The position numbers and the translations under genes were made by a program. Source: an uncultured Clostridia bacterium (lineage in GTDB: Bacteria; Bacillota; Clostridia; Christensenellales; Borkfalkiaceae). Taken from it: 35,637 nt of DNA. The DNA is taken from positions 1-35,637 of the forward strand of contig CANQJJ010000017.1 in assembly GCA_947624215.1 (NCBI GenBank). The letters are read 5' to 3'. Below the pieces are notes generated by a model that ran no database searches, was not told where the DNA came from, and saw only the letters and a list, made by a program, of their open reading frames with translations. How positions within the stretch are numbered: the first letter of the stretch is position 1; every line of letters starts with the position of its first letter. Shown one piece after another: positions 9,053 through 16,287 of this stretch.

Positions 9053-10288
9053 TCAGCCGATGCGGATGTCGTCCCCGAAGGAGATGTCGGCGGCATAGAA
9101 GGCCCTGAGCGCGGTTTGCATCGCCTCGATGTCGGACATGGTAGCCGTCTCGACGGCCGAGTGCATGGCGAGCTGGGCAATGCCGAGGTCCACGGCGCGG
9201 ATGGAGATCTGTCCCGTGGAGATGGCGCCGAGCGTCGATCCGCTCCGCATATCCGAGCGGTTGAAGAAGGTCTGAAAGGGAACGCCCGCCCGCTTCAAAA
9301 CGCTTTCGATCACGGCCATGCTCACCGCGTCGGAGGTATAGGCGCCGCCCGCGTGCCCCTTGATGACGACCCCCTTGCCCATGACGGCGCGGTTGGTGGG
9401 GTCGCACTTCTCGGGGTGGTTGGGGTGGAGCGAGTGGGCATTGTCGAGCGAGACGAGGAAAGACGCCGCATAGAGCCTGTATTTTTCCTCCTCCGTACGG
9501 TTTCCCGCAATGCGCGCGAGCACGGCTCTCAGAAAATCGCTGCCCGCACCGCCGTAACTGCGGCTCCCGATCTCCTCCGCGTCGAGGCAAGCCGCCACCG
9601 TCGTCCCGCTGCCCTCCTTCTCCGCGATGAGAGCGGCGAGCGAGGTGTAAACGCTCGTCAGGTTGTCGAGGCGGGGGCTTGCAAGGAGCTCGCCGTGTTC
9701 GCCGCAGAGGAAGGGCTCCTCGTCGCATGCCGCAAAGAGATCGTAGGCGAGCGTGCCCGCGGGGAGGAAACTTTCCAGCTCGCTCTTGCCGAGCGAAAGG
9801 AGGGGAAGTTCGGTCTGCAAATTGGGCGCAAACTTCTCGTTCGCCTCCCTGTTCATGTGTACGGCGAGGGAGGGCAACACAATTCGGAAGGGGGAGACCG
9901 CAGACATGGTAGCCACCTTTTCGTTCTCCGCGACTGCAACGCGCCCGGCAATGCGCAGGGGCCTGTCGAAGAAAGTATACCACAGCCCCCCGCCGTAGGG
10001 CTCCGTATTCAGCCGCGTGAAGTGCTCGTCGGAGAGGGCCGCGTTGGCCTTGAGTTTGAGGCAGGGTGAGTCGGTGTGCGAGGCCACGACGCGATAGGCG
10101 CCTCCGCGGTAACGGAAGGCAATGATGCTCGCCCCGCCGCGCACGATGTAATAGGCCCCGCCCTCTTCGAGCTGCCAACAGTCTGTCTCCCTGAGGGGGA
10201 CAAAGCCCGCCTCGCCGAGCATCTTTTTCGCGTTGTCCACGGCTTGGTACGCCGTGTATGAGGTCTTCAAAAATTCAAAAATTTCCAT
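9053..10288 (-). CDS. M18 family aspartyl/leucyl aminopeptidase
   Basis: A cytosolic dinuclear-zinc aminopeptidase that removes N-terminal residues from peptides. The 411-residue product shows the M18 landmarks: ASHTDSPCLKLK (first zinc His and Asp), RLDNLTSVY, EEIGSRSYGGAGSDFL with the catalytic Glu, SLDNAHSLHPNHPEK, and the C-terminal MHSAVETATMSD segment. The ATG at 10288 is preceded by GGAGAATTTACC. It is a single gene divergent from the GH13 gene. It resembles the clostridial M18 proteins usually annotated ApeA/ApeB-like; I give no symbol because the substrate preference cannot be read from the sequence. Confidence 0.93.
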   Translation of the reverse strand: MEIFEFLKTSYTAYQAVDNAKKMLGEAGFVPLRETDCWQLEEGGAYYIVRGGASIIAFRYRGGAYRVVASHTDSPCLKLKANAALSDEHFTRLNTEPYGGGLWYTFFDRPLRIAGRVAVAENEKVATMSAVSPFRIVLPSLAVHMNREANEKFAPNLQTELPLLSLGKSELESFLPAGTLAYDLFAACDEEPFLCGEHGELLASPRLDNLTSVYTSLAALIAEKEGSGTTVAACLDAEEIGSRSYGGAGSDFLRAVLARIAGNRTEEEKYRLYAASFLVSLDNAHSLHPNHPEKCDPTNRAVMGKGVVIKGHAGGAYTSDAVSMAVIESVLKRAGVPFQTFFNRSDMRSGSTLGAISTGQISIRAVDLGIAQLAMHSAVETATMSDIEAMQTALRAFYAADISFGDDIRIG

Positions 10289-10309
10289 GGTAAATTCTCC
10301 GTTTCATCC

Positions 10310-10338
10310 ATTATACAATATCGCGCCGAAAAAGGCAA
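10310..10338 (-). promoter_or_regulatory. Promoter of the M18 aminopeptidase gene
   Basis: Minus strand: -35 TTGCCT (10338-10333), 17-nt spacer, -10 TATAAT (10315-10310). The leader is about 15 nt and carries the Shine-Dalgarno. Confidence 0.75.
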
Positions 10339-10360
10339 TCGTCTGCGAAAAAATTTCATA

Positions 10361-10389
10361 TTGACATTTGCCGTGCGGCGTGATACAAT
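10361..10389 (+). promoter_or_regulatory. Promoter of the GH13 gene
   Basis: Consensus -35 TTGACA (10361-10366), 17-nt spacer, -10 TACAAT (10384-10389). It is divergent from the aminopeptidase promoter, with 22 bp between the two -35 boxes. Confidence 0.85.
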
Positions 10390-10446
10390 AAGAAAAGAGC
10401 CTTCTCTCCGCGGCTGCGGCGGGGGGCATTTGTTTGGGAGGGTACT

Positions 10447-11754
10447 ATGTGGTTCGATGAGAGCGTCTTTTATCAGATCTATCCGCTCGGGTTTTGCGGG
10501 GCGGAACGCGAGAACGACTTCGGGGAGGTAAGGCACCGCCTCGGCAAGATCGAGGCCGAAATCGGGCGGCTGAAAGCGCTCGGCGTGACGGCCGTCCTCT
10601 TCAATCCGCTCTTCGAGAGCGAGCGGCACGGCTACGACACCGTCGACTTCTTCCATGTCGACCGCAGGCTCGGGACGAACGAGGAATTCAAGGAATTGGT
10701 AAGAAAGTTCCATGCGGCCGGCATCCGCGTCGTGCTCGACGGCGTGTTCAATCACGTCGGCAGAAAATTTGCTCCCTTCGAGGAGGTAAGGCGCCTGCGC
10801 GAGGGGACGGACTACCGCTTCTGGTTTGACATCAACTTTTTTGGAAACTCACGCTACAACGACGGCTTCGGCTATGCGGATTGGGAGGGGCATCCCGAGC
10901 TCGTAAAATTGCGGCTGGAGAACGCGGACGTGCAGAACTATCTCATGGAGGCCGTGCGGTTTTGGATCCGCGAGTTCGATATCGACGGGCTCCGTTTGGA
11001 TGTTTCCTATCTCCTGCCCGGGTGGTTCATGGAGCTTTTGCGGCGCACCGTCGGCATGAAAGAACAGTTCTTTTTGATGGGAGAAGTCATCCATTTGCAA
11101 AATTTCGGGCAATTCGTGACGCCCGCGCGGCTGGATTCGGCCACGAATTACGAGTGCTTCCGCGGCATGCTCTCGGCCTTCAACAGCCGCAATCTCTTTG
11201 AGATCGAGCACTCCATGACCCGCCTCTTCGCCGATCTCCCGTGGGCGCTCTTCCCGCACAAAAACCTCTTCTCGTTCGTGGACAACCACGACGTCATCCG
11301 CGCCGCCACCGCCCTCAAAGAGAGGAGAAATCTATTGAATTTATACACTTTGCTCTTCACCATGCCGGGCATTCCGTGTATCTACTACGGCTCGGAATAC
11401 GCCGTCGAGGGAGACAAGAGCGACTTCGACTATAAGCTGCGCCCTTGCATCGACGACATCCCCCGCACAGAGGGGGAGCTGTATAGGAGAATACAAAAGA
11501 TTGCAGACATCCGTGCGCATTCAAAGGCGCTTGCCTACGGGAGCTACCGCAAGGCGACGTGCATGAACACGAATTTCTCCTTTGTGCGGGAGTATGAGGG
11601 GGAGCGCGTCATCGTGGCCATCAACATCGGCGAGACGGATTGCACCGTGCGCGTGGAGGAGGCGGAGGGCGTGGACCTGCTCACGGGCGAGGTCCGCAAC
11701 CTCAACGATATCTACCTGCCTCCCTTCACCGCCTGCGTTTACAAAAAGAACTGA
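10447..11754 (+). CDS. GH13 (alpha-amylase family) glycosidase, intracellular
   Basis: A 435-residue (beta/alpha)8 glycosidase without a signal peptide, so it probably acts on imported maltodextrins or related alpha-glucans. The conserved GH13 regions are present: region I DGVFNH (98-103), region II GLRLDV with the nucleophile Asp185, region III with the acid/base Glu213 in MGEVIH, and region IV FVDNHD (His281, Asp282). A short beta-sandwich C-domain ends in YLPPFTACVYKK. GGGAGG lies 4 nt before the ATG. It is monocistronic, followed by repeats. Among GH13 subfamilies it looks closest to small cyclomaltodextrinase or neopullulanase-type enzymes, but the N-terminal domain typical of these is absent, so the specificity is open. 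Confidence 0.92.
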   Translation: MWFDESVFYQIYPLGFCGAERENDFGEVRHRLGKIEAEIGRLKALGVTAVLFNPLFESERHGYDTVDFFHVDRRLGTNEEFKELVRKFHAAGIRVVLDGVFNHVGRKFAPFEEVRRLREGTDYRFWFDINFFGNSRYNDGFGYADWEGHPELVKLRLENADVQNYLMEAVRFWIREFDIDGLRLDVSYLLPGWFMELLRRTVGMKEQFFLMGEVIHLQNFGQFVTPARLDSATNYECFRGMLSAFNSRNLFEIEHSMTRLFADLPWALFPHKNLFSFVDNHDVIRAATALKERRNLLNLYTLLFTMPGIPCIYYGSEYAVEGDKSDFDYKLRPCIDDIPRTEGELYRRIQKIADIRAHSKALAYGSYRKATCMNTNFSFVREYEGERVIVAINIGETDCTVRVEEAEGVDLLTGEVRNLNDIYLPPFTACVYKKN

Positions 11755-11756
11755 CC

Positions 11757-11964
11757 CCTCGGCGCCCCGTAAGAGAGGTCCATGTCCGCACCCAAGCCCA
11801 TCCCGCGCGTGCCCCCTCCATGGGAGGGGGGTAGGGGGTGGGATGGCGACGGAGCCCGTGTAAGCGTTCCTTGGCGCCCCTGTAAGGGAAAAGCTCATCC
11901 TGCGCGTGCCCCCTCCATGGGAGGGGGGTAGGGGGGTGGGGTGGCGACGGAGCCCGTGTGAGCG
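11757..11964 (+). repeat. Two tandem copies of a GC-rich intergenic repeat
   Basis: Unit A (core 11799-11866) and unit B (core 11896-11964) share CATCC-GCGCGTGCCCC, CTCCATGGGAGGGG, TGGCGACGGAGCCCG and TGTRAGCG. Both are preceded by a TYGGCGCCCC-GTAAG segment. CCCCCTCC-ATG-GGAGGGGG forms a strong hairpin but lacks a T run, so it is unlikely to be a terminator. No coding potential is seen. Confidence 0.7.
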
Positions 11965-11976
11965 AATAAAATAAGG

Positions 11977-12007
11977 CAGAGATTTCTCGACTACGCTCGA
12001 AATGACG
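11977..12007 (-). repeat. Another GTCATTC...AATCTCTG intergenic element
   Basis: CAGAGATTTCTCGA...CGAAATGACG is the same family as 1608-1639, with compensatory changes on both arms of its small palindrome. From 12008 to about 12150 nothing else is recognisable. Confidence 0.6.
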
Positions 12008-12165
12008 TATTACAGCACTTGCTCTGATTCCCAAATATCCCGCCGCGTTCGCGTATCATCCCTCCGTGCAGTGTGCTTCCGAGCACATCACTGCGGGGGG
12101 ATTTTTTGCCGAGGTGCCTTCAAATCTTCGCCGCGGCATCTTTTTATAGAAAATTCACAAAATAC

Positions 12166-12194
12166 TTGCAAACTGCTTCTAAATGTGGTATACT
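12166..12194 (+). promoter_or_regulatory. Promoter of RNA element copy 1
   Basis: -35 TTGCAA (12166-12171), 17-nt spacer, -10 TATACT (12189-12194). The 15 nt AGAAAATTCACAAAA just upstream and the GTGGTATACTGAAAATGCG around the -10 are shared with copy 2 at 12965. The predicted start at 12201 is the first base of the terminal stem. Confidence 0.75.
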
Positions 12195-12200
12195 GAAAAT

Positions 12201-12333
12201 GCGCTACAATTCCATTTCCTACATACATGATACAGCGGCATCGGTGTATCCTTTTTCCGTATGTAGGAAATTGTAGCGCAAACAATTCGGGGATACTCGA
12301 AGCAGCGCTCCCTGGATTGGGGGCGCTTTTTTT
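12201..12333 (+). ncRNA. Structured RNA leader, copy 1 (unrecognised family), with terminator
   Basis: Starts at the predicted +1. P1 is GCGCTACAAT (12201-12210) with ATTGTAGCGC (12270-12279). P2 is TTCCTACATAC (12216-12226) with GTATGTAGGAA (12259-12269). An inner hairpin P3 pairs GATACA (12229-12234) with TGTATC (12245-12250) around GGCAT. The loop strand GTATCC (12246-12251) can instead pair with GGATAC (12291-12296) downstream of P1. An intrinsic terminator follows (12304-12327, seven T). Copy 2 has different stem sequences but the same fold and the same loop bases. It does not match any riboswitch consensus I know. It may be a leader that controls the gene at 12390, or a free small RNA. 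Confidence 0.65.
12304..12333 (+). terminator. Intrinsic terminator of RNA element copy 1
   Basis: 9-bp stem AGCGCTCCC / GGGGGCGCT (one G-U) with loop TGGATT and a run of seven T. It lies 57 nt before the LURP-one-like start codon, so it could terminate a small RNA or attenuate the gene. Confidence 0.85.
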
Positions 12334-12389
12334 GTTGCACCCATGTCCGAGGGTTAGGCTCACAAATTCAAAACATACGGAAAAAAATC

Positions 12390-12911
12390 ATGAAACTGAT
12401 GTTCATGGAAAAGATCGCCTCGTGGACGGATTCTTTCGACGTCCTCGACGAGATCGGCAGAAAACTCTACCGCGTCTGTTCCAAGCCCGACGGTACACGC
12501 CCGCGTCTCAAAGTGTACGCCTCATATCTACATAACAAGAGCGCCGCGACGCTCAGAGAGAGCCTGAATGAAGCGCCCGCCGTGGAGATAAAGCACGGCA
12601 CGCGGTTCGTCTCCGTCGTGCGGAATATGCGCCCTGGCATCTTCGATCTCGGGTTCATGGGCTGGTACGCGGCAGGCGAGCTGGAAAAGGGGAACTTTGT
12701 CATCTGCGATGGCTACGATCCGCGCGGCAGAGTGGTCGCGACCGTGGACATGGTATGCCCCAACGCCGTCCGTATGCGTATGATCGATGCTCCTCCCGAG
12801 TATATCCTTCATGCTCTCACCTTCACCCTTGCCGTCCACGTCCAGCTCGCCGCCTGCTGCCCCGCCCCTGTGAGCGAAGACCTCCTTATTCCGAATGCAC
12901 GTAGCGGCTGA
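12390..12911 (+). CDS. LURP-one-related (tubby-like fold) protein
   Basis: A 173-residue cytosolic protein without signal or membrane segments. The opening KLMFMEKIASWTDSFDVLDE, followed by GRKLYRV, matches the start of LURP-one-related proteins (KEKIFSWGDKFxVxDExG in bacterial members). The later GWYAAGELEKGNFVI, YDPRGRVVATVD and hydrophobic HALTFTLAVHVQLAACC fit the closing strand and the central buried helix of that fold. Bacterial LURP-one proteins have no settled function. Upstream there is only a weak ACGGAAAAAAA ribosome site, after RNA element copy 1, so translation may be low or controlled. Assignment rests on motif similarity by eye. Confidence 0.6.
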   Translation: MKLMFMEKIASWTDSFDVLDEIGRKLYRVCSKPDGTRPRLKVYASYLHNKSAATLRESLNEAPAVEIKHGTRFVSVVRNMRPGIFDLGFMGWYAAGELEKGNFVICDGYDPRGRVVATVDMVCPNAVRMRMIDAPPEYILHALTFTLAVHVQLAACCPAPVSEDLLIPNARSG

Positions 12912-12964
12912 ATGTATCCCTCAAACCAAGTCCGCACAAAAGAAACAGAAAATTCACAAAACGC

Positions 12965-12993
12965 TTGCAAAGTGCCTTGAAACGTGGTATACT
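12965..12993 (+). promoter_or_regulatory. Promoter of RNA element copy 2
   Basis: -35 TTGCAA (12965-12970), 17-nt spacer, -10 TATACT (12988-12993). It is almost the same as the copy 1 promoter, including AGAAAATTCACAAAA upstream. The predicted start at 13000 is again the first base of P1. Confidence 0.75.
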
Positions 12994-12999
12994 GAAAAT

Positions 13000-13148
13000 G
13001 CGACACAAGTGAATACGAACGTTGATAATAGGCTATACCTTGGCATAGGTGTATCCTCTTTTCCTGTTATCAACGGACGGAAAACCATTTGTGTCGCAAC
13101 AATATGGGATACTTCTAAGCGGGCGTCTCATATTGAGGCGTCCTTATT
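13000..13148 (+). ncRNA. Structured RNA leader, copy 2, with terminator
   Basis: Same plan as copy 1 with different stems. P1 is 12 bp (13000-13011 with 13086-13097, GCGACACAA / TTGTGTCGC core, one G-U). P2 is 13 bp (13020-13032 with 13063-13075, CGTTGATAA / TTATCAACG core). P3 pairs TATACCT with AGGTGTA (13034-13040 / 13047-13053). GTATCC (13051-13056) can alternatively pair with GGATAC (13107-13112). A terminator-like hairpin follows at 13121-13143, then the ribosome site of the collagen-like lipoprotein gene. The helices differ from copy 1 on both strands while loop bases GGCAT-GGTGTATCC and the GGGATACT strand are kept, which is the mark of a selected RNA fold. Confidence 0.65.
13121..13148 (+). 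terminator. Terminator-like hairpin of RNA element copy 2
   Basis: 10-bp stem GGGCGTCTCA / TGAGGCGTCC (two G-U pairs), then TTATTTAT. The T tail is weaker than in copy 1. It lies 32 nt before the lipoprotein start codon, so read-through is probably substantial or regulated. Confidence 0.65.
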
Positions 13149-13175
13149 TATATGCATCAAAATAGGAGGGAACAT

Positions 13176-16133
13176 ATGAAAAGCAAATTTGTGAAAGTCC
13201 TGCTCGCGTTCATCGCCGTGCTCTGTCTTTGTCTTGGCCTCGCAGCATGCGGAGACAAGGGTCAGCCGAATGATCCCGAGGGCGAAGTCTGGACGATCGA
13301 ACGCGTCTATGCGACGGCCAAGGAGCTCGGGTTTGAGGGTACGCTCGAGGATCTCATCGCCGAGTTCAAGGGTGAAGCCGGCCGCGACGGAAAAGACGGT
13401 CAGAACGGCAAAGACGGCAAAGACGGTCAAGACGGCGTTGACGGCCGCGATGGCGTCGACGGCAAAGACGGTATTGGCATCAAAACGATCTACATAAATG
13501 AGAATGGTGAGCTCGTCATCGAACTTACCGAGGGGGACGATATCAACCTTGGCCCTGTCCATGGCAAAGACGGAAAAGACGGGAAGGACGGGAAGGATGG
13601 CGTCGACGGCAAGGACGGTACCAACGGTACGAACGGCCAAGACGGTGAAGACGGGAAGAGTGCCTATGAAATTTGGAAAGAGAACGGCCACGAGGGAACA
13701 GAGGAAGAATTCCTCGAATGGTTGAAGGGCGCCGCGGGTGACAAAGGAGACAAAGGCGACAAGGGTGACACGGGTGCCCAAGGCGCCGACGGCCAAGATG
13801 GCCAAGACGGCCAAGACGGTATCACCCCCCATATTGGTGAAAACGGCAATTGGTTCATCGGCGAGCATGATACGGGCGTGAAAGCGCAGGGTGCCCAAGG
13901 CGCCGACGGGCAAGACGGTCAAGACGGCAGAGACGGCGTTGACGGTCAAAACGGCCAAGACGGCAGGGACGGCAAGGACGGAAAATCGGCCTTTGATATT
14001 TGGAAAGATGTGTACGGTGAGGAATCATCCACAGAGGAGGATTTCCTCGAATGGTTGCGCGGCGGCACATCGGAGCCTGAGAGCGAGCTGCTCTTTGCCT
14101 TGGATCGCAACAATGGAAGCTACACGGTGACGGGGCTCGGACGTTATGAGAGCTTCGATCTCGTGATCCCCGCCCAATATAAGAATAAACCCGTCAAGGC
14201 GATCGCACCGTATGCGTTTGAAAATGCAACCTGGATCGAAAGCGTAGAGTTCCCCGCTTCAATAGAGAGCGTCGGAAGCGATGCCTTTTCCGGGTGCAGT
14301 GCATTGACGAAAGTCATCATTCCGGAGCTCACCGCGTGGTGTAAGATCGAGTTTGCAAACGCGGATTCCAATCCGCTTACCGTTGCACATCATCTCTATT
14401 TGCACGAAGAGGAGATCAAGGCCCTCGAGATCCCTGCGGAGATCACCGAGCTCAAACCCTACGTGTTCGACAACGGACTTTTTGAGACCGTGAAGATCGG
14501 AAGTAATGTGACGAAAATGGGGATGGGAGCTTTCTACGGCTGTAATGAGCTGAAAAAAGTGATTATTTCCGACCTTGCCGCGTGGTGCAACATTGAATTT
14601 GAATACTATACTTCCAACCCGCTTTCCTGTGCGCGTCACCTCTTTTTGGATGATGAAGAGGTCAAGGCGCCTGAGATCCCCGCGGGAGTCACCGAGCTCA
14701 AACCCTATGTTTTTGACAATTGCATGCTCGAAAGCGTGACGATCGGAACTGATGTTACCACGATCGGGATGTGCGCCTTCTACGGTTGTACCGAGCTGAC
14801 GAGCGTCATTTGGAATGCTGTATATTGCGTCGGGCAGGGCAGTCCCATCTTCGAAGATAGTATCAATTTAAGCAGTGTTACCTTCGGAGAAAAGGTCCGA
14901 ATGATCCCTGGATTTGCATTCAAAGATTGTATCGGGCTGACGAATATAGAACTTCCCGAAAGCGTGACCGCGATCGGAAATGAGGCGTTCTCGGGTTGCG
15001 GTGGGTTGTTGAACGTGACGCTCAAGGGCGGCTTGAAACAAATCGGAGAAGGTGCTTTCAGGGAATGCTCCGCGCTGGCGGAGATAAATATCCCCGACAG
15101 CGTGGCCTTTATCGGAAATTATGCGTTCAGTGGGTGCCGCGAGCTGAAGAACATAACGGTCGGAAGCGGTGTAACATCCATGGGCGCTGTCCTGTTCCAA
15201 AACACAGCATATTATAATGATGATAGTCATTGGGAAGACGGAACTGCACTGTACATCGGCAACTATTTGATCTGTGTCAGAGATACAGTTCCCGCAAACT
15301 ATACCATTCGTGACAATACAAAGCTAATTGCAGATCAGGCGTTTGCAGGTTGCAGCAGATTGGCGAGCATCACGATCCCGAACAGTGTGTCCTCGATCGG
15401 AATGAATGCGTTCGATAATTGTAATGCGCTGACGCAAGTCAACATTTCCGATCTCACTGCTTGGTGCAACATTGCTTTTGCAAATTATGCGGCCAATCCG
15501 CTTACCATTGCACATCATCTCTATTTGCACGAAGAGGAGATCAAGGCCCTCGAGATCCCTGCGGAGATCACCGAACTCAAACCCTACGTGTTCGACAACG
15601 GACTTTTTGAGACCGTGAAGATCGGAAGTAATGTGACGAAAATGGGGATGGGAGCTTTCTACGGCTGTAATGAGCTGAAAAAAGTGATTATTTCCGACCT
15701 TGCCGCGTGGTGCAACATTGAATTTGAATACTATACTTCCAACCCGCTTTCCTGTGCGCGTCACCTCTTTTTGGATGATGAAGAGGTCAAGGCGCCTGAG
15801 ATCCCCGCGGGAGTCACCGAGCTCAAACCCTATGTTTTTGACAATTGCATGCTCGAAAGCGTGACGATCGGAAGCAATGTGACGGCGATCGGGGTGAGCG
15901 CTTTCTACGGTTGCAGCGAGCTTCGGGCTGTCTATTACAAGGGAACGAGTGCGGGTTGGGATAATATTTCCATTGACACCACGGATGGCAATAACAATTA
16001 TCTCCTCAATGCCACCCGCTACTACTTCACCGAGGATGAACCGACGGAAGAGGAGTGGGCCGCGTATGGCTACTATTGGCACTACGACCCCGCGACCTCC
16101 CTTCCCACTCCGTGGACAAAGAAAGAAGCCTGA
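13176..16133 (+). CDS. Surface lipoprotein with collagen-like repeats and BspA-type leucine-rich repeats
   Basis: The ATG at 13176 follows AGGAGGG by 5 nt and gives 985 residues; an ATG at 13152 lies before the ribosome site. The N-terminus is a lipoprotein signal ending LAAC with Cys25. Residues from about 68 to 285 are Gly-X-Asp/Asn collagen-like triplets in three blocks, interrupted by a beta-rich piece and by two helical caps (KSAYEIWKENG...EEEFLEWLKG and KSAFDIWKDVYG...EEDFLEWLRGG). A related cap (ATAKELGFEGTLEDLIAEFKG) precedes the first block. From about 310 onward come LRR_5 (BspA/TpLRR) repeats of the type AFSGC.LT.V.IP. Such proteins usually bind host or bacterial surfaces (family knowledge). 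There is no LPxTG motif. The gene contains a 379-bp internal duplication and is preceded by RNA element copy 2. Confidence 0.9.
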   Translation: MKSKFVKVLLAFIAVLCLCLGLAACGDKGQPNDPEGEVWTIERVYATAKELGFEGTLEDLIAEFKGEAGRDGKDGQNGKDGKDGQDGVDGRDGVDGKDGIGIKTIYINENGELVIELTEGDDINLGPVHGKDGKDGKDGKDGVDGKDGTNGTNGQDGEDGKSAYEIWKENGHEGTEEEFLEWLKGAAGDKGDKGDKGDTGAQGADGQDGQDGQDGITPHIGENGNWFIGEHDTGVKAQGAQGADGQDGQDGRDGVDGQNGQDGRDGKDGKSAFDIWKDVYGEESSTEEDFLEWLRGGTSEPESELLFALDRNNGSYTVTGLGRYESFDLVIPAQYKNKPVKAIAPYAFENATWIESVEFPASIESVGSDAFSGCSALTKVIIPELTAWCKIEFANADSNPLTVAHHLYLHEEEIKALEIPAEITELKPYVFDNGLFETVKIGSNVTKMGMGAFYGCNELKKVIISDLAAWCNIEFEYYTSNPLSCARHLFLDDEEVKAPEIPAGVTELKPYVFDNCMLESVTIGTDVTTIGMCAFYGCTELTSVIWNAVYCVGQGSPIFEDSINLSSVTFGEKVRMIPGFAFKDCIGLTNIELPESVTAIGNEAFSGCGGLLNVTLKGGLKQIGEGAFRECSALAEINIPDSVAFIGNYAFSGCRELKNITVGSGVTSMGAVLFQNTAYYNDDSHWEDGTALYIGNYLICVRDTVPANYTIRDNTKLIADQAFAGCSRLASITIPNSVSSIGMNAFDNCNALTQVNISDLTAWCNIAFANYAANPLTIAHHLYLHEEEIKALEIPAEITELKPYVFDNGLFETVKIGSNVTKMGMGAFYGCNELKKVIISDLAAWCNIEFEYYTSNPLSCARHLFLDDEEVKAPEIPAGVTELKPYVFDNCMLESVTIGSNVTAIGVSAFYGCSELRAVYYKGTSAGWDNISIDTTDGNNNYLLNATRYYFTEDEPTEEEWAAYGYYWHYDPATSLPTPWTKKEA
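14370..14748 (+). repeat. Intragenic direct duplication, copy A
   Basis: 379 bp that recur at 15495-15873 (offset 1125 bp, 375 codons). I found only two differences: G/A at 14382/15507 and G/A near 14440/15565. It encodes about 126 residues of the LRR_5 domain. Confidence 0.9.
15495..15873 (+). repeat. Intragenic direct duplication, copy B
   Basis: Partner of 14370-14748, keeping the reading frame. Sequence divergence outside the block is clear, so the two copies were made or homogenised recently. Confidence 0.9.
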
Positions 16134-16160
16134 CCTCCGATATCCCTCAAATTTTACCGC

Positions 16161-16190
16161 AAAGGAGCCTCCGCGCAGGGGCTCCTTTCT
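16161..16190 (+). terminator. Terminator of the collagen/BspA lipoprotein gene
   Basis: 9-bp stem AAAGGAGCC / GGCTCCTTT with a 10-nt loop, then TCTGT. The tail is modest. Confidence 0.65.
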
Positions 16191-16287
16191 GTATCCCGCG
16201 AAAAAAATAGGCCATGGACGGCGGGTATGCGGGGCATGGGTGGCACGGACGTGTTCTAAGCTGCCTCGCGGCCGAATAAAATAGCGC

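Noticed and set aside
11811-11838. Terminator at the CCCCCTCC-ATG-GGAGGGGG hairpin
   Set aside because: No T run on either strand; it is part of the repeated intergenic unit.
12201-13100. Invertible promoter or retron msr-msd suggested by the inverted repeats
   Set aside because: The promoter lies outside the repeats, the repeats differ between copies, and no invertase or reverse transcriptase gene is in the window.
13380-14010. DNA-level tandem repeat of independent interest in the collagen region
   Set aside because: The periodicity is explained by Gly-X-Asp codons; no longer exact unit is seen there.
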